Shown piece by piece: positions 60,704-64,000 of a stretch of 64,000 nt of DNA (position 1 is the stretch's first letter; each line of letters starts with the position of its first letter). The stretch comes from Kitasatospora purpeofusca (GTDB lineage Bacteria > Actinomycetota > Actinomycetes > Streptomycetales > Streptomycetaceae), in contig NZ_JODS01000034.1 in assembly GCF_000718025.1 (NCBI RefSeq), positions 1 to 64,000 on the forward strand, in the 5' to 3' direction. The position numbers were made by a program, and so were the translations under genes. Below the pieces are notes generated by a model. The model worked only from the letters and a program-made list of their open reading frames with translations. It ran no database searches and had not been told where the DNA came from.

Positions 60704-61309
60704 ATGATCGACCCGGTGACGCTCGACGGTCCCCCCACCGTCGGCACGTTCGACCAGAAGCGGGCCGAGAACGCGATCCGTGAACTCCTGCTCGCGGTCG
60801 GTGAGGACCCGGACCGCGAGGGCCTGCTGGACACCCCCGCCCGGGTGGCGCGGGCCTACAAGGAGATATTCGCGGGCCTCTGGCAGGAGCCCGAGGACGT
60901 CCTGACCACCACCTTCGACCTCGGCCACGACGAGATGGTGCTGGTCAAGGACATCGAGCTGACCTCCGTCTGCGAGCACCACCTGGTGCCGTTCCGGGGT
61001 GTCGCGCACGTCGGGTACATCCCGTCCCCCAGCGGCAAGATCACCGGCCTGTCCAAGCTGGCCCGGCTGGTCGACGTCTACGCCCGCCGGCCGCAGGTGC
61101 AGGAGCGGCTCACCAGCCAGGTCGCCGACGCGCTGATGCGGATCCTGGAGCCGCGCGGCGCGATCGTGGTCGTGGAGTGCGAGCACATGTGCATGTCGAT
61201 GCGGGGCATCCGCAAGCCCGGCGCCAAGACCATCACCTCCTGCGTGCGCGGACAGCTGCGCGACCCGGCCTCCCGGGCCGAGGCGATGAGCCTCATCATC
61301 GGGCGCTGA
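60704..61309 (+). CDS. folE: GTP cyclohydrolase I
   Basis: A 201-residue enzyme that makes 7,8-dihydroneopterin triphosphate, the first step of folate synthesis. Key blocks: GLLDTPARVARAYKEIF, SVCEHHLVPFRGVAHVGYIP with the zinc Cys-His-His, and VVVECEHMCMSMRGIRKPG. ATG 60704 has GAGG upstream. The rest of the folate operon (folP, folB, folK) does not follow here. Confidence 0.95.
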   Translation: MIDPVTLDGPPTVGTFDQKRAENAIRELLLAVGEDPDREGLLDTPARVARAYKEIFAGLWQEPEDVLTTTFDLGHDEMVLVKDIELTSVCEHHLVPFRGVAHVGYIPSPSGKITGLSKLARLVDVYARRPQVQERLTSQVADALMRILEPRGAIVVVECEHMCMSMRGIRKPGAKTITSCVRGQLRDPASRAEAMSLIIGR

Positions 61310-61362
61310 CCGGGTCGCGACGGCTCCGCACGGGCGGCCGGGGGGGCCGCCGGGGGGTGTGC

Positions 61363-62151
61363 TCAGAGCGGCTCGGGCCCGGCGTGCGGCGGGGCCGGGG
61401 TGCCCAGCGCGTCGCGCCGGGCGGGCATCCGCAGCCGCACCATCCGCCGCCAGCCGTACAGCAGGTCGTAGAGGTAGAGCACGTGCAGGCCGGCCGTGAC
61501 CACGGCCAGCTGCCAGCGCGGCCAGGCGAGGATCCGGGCCATCCGGGACGTCACCGCCAGCCCGACGTCCCGGTGGGTGCGGATCTCGCCCCGGGCGCAG
61601 GTCTCCAGGACGTGCCGGATGTACGGCCCGTGGCCCGCCGCGGACAGCCGCAGCAGCTCCTCGTGGCAGTAGGCGAGATGGTTGTCCTCGTCCGCCGAGA
61701 TCATCCGCATCGCCCGGCCGAGGTCGGGGTTGTCCCCGTACACCTTGACCAGCTGGCGCATCTGCTCGGCCGCCCGCTGCTCGGTCACCCGGCTGTGCGC
61801 CAGATAGGTGATGATCTCGCGCTCGGTCAGCGGGATGTCCGTGGTGAGCCGCTCGTGGGCGAGGCCGACGCCCTGCCGCTCCAGCAGCATGCAGTAGTCG
61901 GCCTCGGCGGGGACGTCGACCTTGGGCAGGCCGCGCTTGTGCAGCAGCTGGGTGAAGATCCGGCCGTGCTTGCGCTCGTCGGCGCCGTGCCGGGCGATCT
62001 TCGGGGCGAGGACCGGGTCACGGGTGAGTTCGGTGATCCGCTCGTTCTCCCAGCCGCCCTGGTCCTCGCCGCCGGCGGCGATGCTGCAGAACAACTGGTA
62101 GGCCTCGTCGTTCCGGTAGATCTCCTCGAAGAGCGATCGGGTACTGAGCAT
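61363..62151 (-). CDS. ferritin-like diiron protein with C-terminal membrane helix
   Basis: A 262-residue protein of the ferritin-like superfamily. Four-helix-bundle diiron motifs are HGADERKHGRIF (E-x2-H) and ISADEDNHLAYCHEELL (D/E-x2-H), with Glu-rich partners (VTEQRAAEQM). One C-terminal membrane helix (LAVVTAGLHVLYLYDLLYGW) suggests a membrane-bound diiron oxygenase or storage-like protein. ATG 62151 has CAGGAGG five bases upstream. Its substrate is unknown. Confidence 0.8.
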   Translation of the reverse strand: MLSTRSLFEEIYRNDEAYQLFCSIAAGGEDQGGWENERITELTRDPVLAPKIARHGADERKHGRIFTQLLHKRGLPKVDVPAEADYCMLLERQGVGLAHERLTTDIPLTEREIITYLAHSRVTEQRAAEQMRQLVKVYGDNPDLGRAMRMISADEDNHLAYCHEELLRLSAAGHGPYIRHVLETCARGEIRTHRDVGLAVTSRMARILAWPRWQLAVVTAGLHVLYLYDLLYGWRRMVRLRMPARRDALGTPAPPHAGPEPL

Positions 62152-62277
62152 GGGGCCTCCTGCCCGGATCAGGGACCGCCCCGGCGGTCGGCCGGGGCGG
62201 TCGCGATACGTCCCCCGCGGCGGCGCGCGCTGCGCCCGACCCGCCGGTAATCACTCAGGTGTCCTAGCGGCAGGGCG

Positions 62278-63432
62278 TCAGCCGAGGTGGTTGCCCACCC
62301 ACTCCAGGGTGGCCGGCAGCTCGCGGATCCAGCTGTCGAAGTTGTGGCCGCCGTCGTCCAGGTACATCGACTCCACCTGGAACTGCGGATTGCCGGCGGC
62401 CACCTGCTGGGCCAGCTCGACGAACTGGACCGTCTGCGGGTAGTCGGCCTCCTTGCGGGTGGAGACCACCAGCATCGACAGCGGCGGGGCGGGCAGGTTC
62501 TGCAGCCGCCAGGTGAGGTCGCTCTGCTCGGTCAGCGTCCGGTCCCCGCCGAACAGGCTGCCGCCGGTGAACTGGTCCTCGACGACCTTGACGTCGCCGT
62601 GCAGTCCGGCGGTGACGCCGAACACGTTCGGGAAGCGCATCGCCAGCCGGAACGCGCAGCTGCCGCCGGTCGAGTAGCCGAAGACGGCCCAGGAGGCGGG
62701 GGAGCGGCCGATCCGGTAGGCGGAGTGCAGCGCCTCGGGGACGTCCTTGGTGAACCAGGTCTCGGTGCGGGGCCCGCCGGCGACGTCCACGCACTCGGTG
62801 TTCCGCGGCGGGTTCAGGGTCGGGCGGGACAGCACCACGATGGTCGGCTGCATCTTGCCGGCCCGCTGGAGCTCCACCGCCTGCTGGACGACCGGCAGCT
62901 CCTTCATCAGATTGACCGTGATGCCGGGGTAGCCGGCGATCGCCAGCATCACCGGGAACCGGGTCAGGGCGAGCTTGGGGTCGAAGTACTCCGGCGGCAG
63001 ATAGACGAACATCTGGTCGGACAGTCCGGTCTCCTTGCCGGTGATCCGGACCGACTCGACCCGGCCGACCTCCTCGGGCGGCCCCTTGGGCAGGTCCCCG
63101 ACCGTCTCCATGCCGCCCTCGTTGGTCGGCTGGACCAGCGCGTCGCCGACCGGCGCGCCGCCCTTGCGGGCCTCGTTGCTGGTGAGGGCGAGCTTGGTGC
63201 CGCCGGAGCCGAGCAGGTCGTCCCAGGAGGTGTAGAACCCGAAGGAGTTGTTGACGCTGAGCGCCAGCACCGACACCAGCACCACCTGAGTCAGCGTCAA
63301 CAGGCCGACCCGGCCGAGTACCGGGAGTGGGCGCTGCCTGGCCAGCCGCGGCCACAGCCACAGGGTGATCACGAGCGCGGCCGAACCCAGGGCAAGCAGC
63401 GAGTTCATCAGCGCGTCGCTGGTCAGTTCCAT
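62278..63432 (-). CDS. membrane-anchored alpha/beta-hydrolase (putative esterase)
   Basis: A 384-residue protein. N-terminal membrane helices (about residues 8-28 and 42-65) anchor an outside hydrolase domain of the putative-esterase/antigen 85 fold. The nucleophile elbow is VFGYSTGGSCAF, and the active histidine is in YLDDGGHNFDSWI. ATG 63432 has GGAAGG nine bases upstream. A role in cell-envelope lipids is possible. Confidence 0.85.
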   Translation of the reverse strand: MELTSDALMNSLLALGSAALVITLWLWPRLARQRPLPVLGRVGLLTLTQVVLVSVLALSVNNSFGFYTSWDDLLGSGGTKLALTSNEARKGGAPVGDALVQPTNEGGMETVGDLPKGPPEEVGRVESVRITGKETGLSDQMFVYLPPEYFDPKLALTRFPVMLAIAGYPGITVNLMKELPVVQQAVELQRAGKMQPTIVVLSRPTLNPPRNTECVDVAGGPRTETWFTKDVPEALHSAYRIGRSPASWAVFGYSTGGSCAFRLAMRFPNVFGVTAGLHGDVKVVEDQFTGGSLFGGDRTLTEQSDLTWRLQNLPAPPLSMLVVSTRKEADYPQTVQFVELAQQVAAGNPQFQVESMYLDDGGHNFDSWIRELPATLEWVGNHLG

Positions 63433-63811
63433 GCTGTCGGCCTTCCGGTGGGACACTGACAGTGCAGGTTTCATCGTCTGGCGGTGCGTCAGCCCGGGCC
63501 ACCGCGGCTAGGCTGTCCGGACGCCGGGACGGGCCCGGGATCCCGGTGGCGCTCGCGCGCAACCGACGCCCTAAAATGCGGCGTCCACCGTACGTAGCAC
63601 GTACGCGGGGGCTCGTCGCGCCACGCGGCGAGGGGCCCCCGGCACCCACCCCTCGGCTCAATTTCGCAGCGCCCCCGGGGCGCCGGTTTACCCTTCGTTG
63701 CCGGTTCCTTGGTGTGCGTCTTGCCAGATGAAGGAAAACGCATGAAGGTCCATCACGGCTCCCACCCCGGAGTGACCGGAGACCCCGCGACAGCCTCTAC
63801 GCTGAACTCCT
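63433..63811. promoter_or_regulatory. intergenic region between esterase and lysX-like genes
   Basis: This 379-base region has no strong gene. It contains an inverted repeat around a CGTACG core near 63590-63610. A possible 30-residue upstream ORF (63742-63834) begins MKVHHGSHPGVTG, with AAGGA before it, and overlaps the start of the next gene. A TACGCT -10-like box at 63799 would give a leaderless downstream mRNA. Confidence 0.4.
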
Positions 63812-64000
63812 ATGAGCGTTCCCGTGTCCGTTGAGCCGAGCCCCGAGCAGCCGCAGCGCCGTCGCGGCCTGCAGACGCTTCGTACCCAAGCGGCCGCCGT
63901 TCCGAGGGCCTGGCTCCCCGGTGCGGTCGGCTACGCCTGTCTGCTGATCGGACTGGTCGACATCGCCAGCGCGGTGTTCCCCAAGCTCCGGCACACCAAG
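63812..64000 (+). CDS. probable lysyl-phosphatidylglycerol synthase-like membrane protein (partial, 5' end)
   Basis: Sixty-three residues are present before the window ends. They show a basic polar head and the start of a first membrane helix (WLPGAVGYACLLIGLVDIASAV). The sequence and position, near folE/ftsH and a membrane esterase, suggest the LysX/MprF-like proteins that add lysine to phosphatidylglycerol, but the catalytic part is outside the window, so this is tentative. ATG 63812 may be leaderless. Confidence 0.55.
   Translation, partial: MSVPVSVEPSPEQPQRRRGLQTLRTQAAAVPRAWLPGAVGYACLLIGLVDIASAVFPKLRHTK

Overview
The window is about 64 kb of very GC-rich actinobacterial chromosome. Gene content, gene order and codon use fit Streptomycetaceae (Streptomyces or Kitasatospora). 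It holds Nur, RsiG/AmfC, GlnR, mycothiol synthase, PHO boxes of the Streptomyces type, iron boxes of the DmdR/IdeR type, a LAxTG sortase signal, an XRE/DUF397/ATPase locus and many GTG or TTG starts. No insertion sequence, integrase, prophage, tRNA or CRISPR array was seen. Most of the window is core chromosome; 44-52 kb is more accessory.

0.0-12 kb: the 3' end of a 5S rRNA with its terminator, mycothiol synthase, then a phosphate block. This block has polyphosphate kinase, a CHAD protein, a Nudix hydrolase, the pstSCAB phosphate importer behind a clear double PHO box, and on the other strand a DUF47 protein with a low-affinity Pit transporter. 12-15 kb: the copper sensor CsoR, small conserved proteins, a lipoprotein and a PAP2 phosphatase.

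15-22.3 kb: a type IV secretion-like set. It has a divergent lytic transglycosylase/NlpC-P60 protein, a small two-helix membrane protein, a VirB8/TcpC-like protein, a VirB6-like membrane protein, an SCO6880-type protein and a VirB4-like ATPase. No relaxase or coupling protein is present. This appears to be the poorly understood chromosomal cmd locus of Streptomyces.

22.5-30 kb: a secreted 5'-nucleotidase, an MprB/MprA-like two-component system with an HtrA-like protease, a LacI regulator and the nitrogen regulator GlnR. 30.6-41.4 kb: a MoaD/ThiS-like protein with a polytopic membrane partner, a DUF2993 protein, a cysteine-rich leader peptide ahead of thiosulfate sulfurtransferase and DUF1416, then DUF3099, DsrE, a 35-residue membrane protein, a nitrobindin-like protein, Nur, YgfZ, D-aminoacyl-tRNA deacylase, RsiG, asparaginase and dodecin.

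41.4-52.6 kb: heme-iron acquisition. The hmuTUV importer and two HtaA proteins diverge from one iron box, and a heme oxygenase lies 8 kb away behind a second iron box. Together they would capture heme at the surface, import it and open it to release iron when iron is scarce. Between them sit an XRE/DUF397/ATPase regulatory locus with two tiny overlapping genes, a TolB-like secreted protein and an unknown cysteine-containing protein.

52.7-64 kb: housekeeping genes: inorganic pyrophosphatase, a PBP4-type carboxypeptidase, a DUF2342 metalloprotease, TilS, Hpt, FtsH and FolE. They are followed by a ferritin-like membrane protein, a membrane esterase and the start of a probable lysyl-phosphatidylglycerol synthase cut by the window end.
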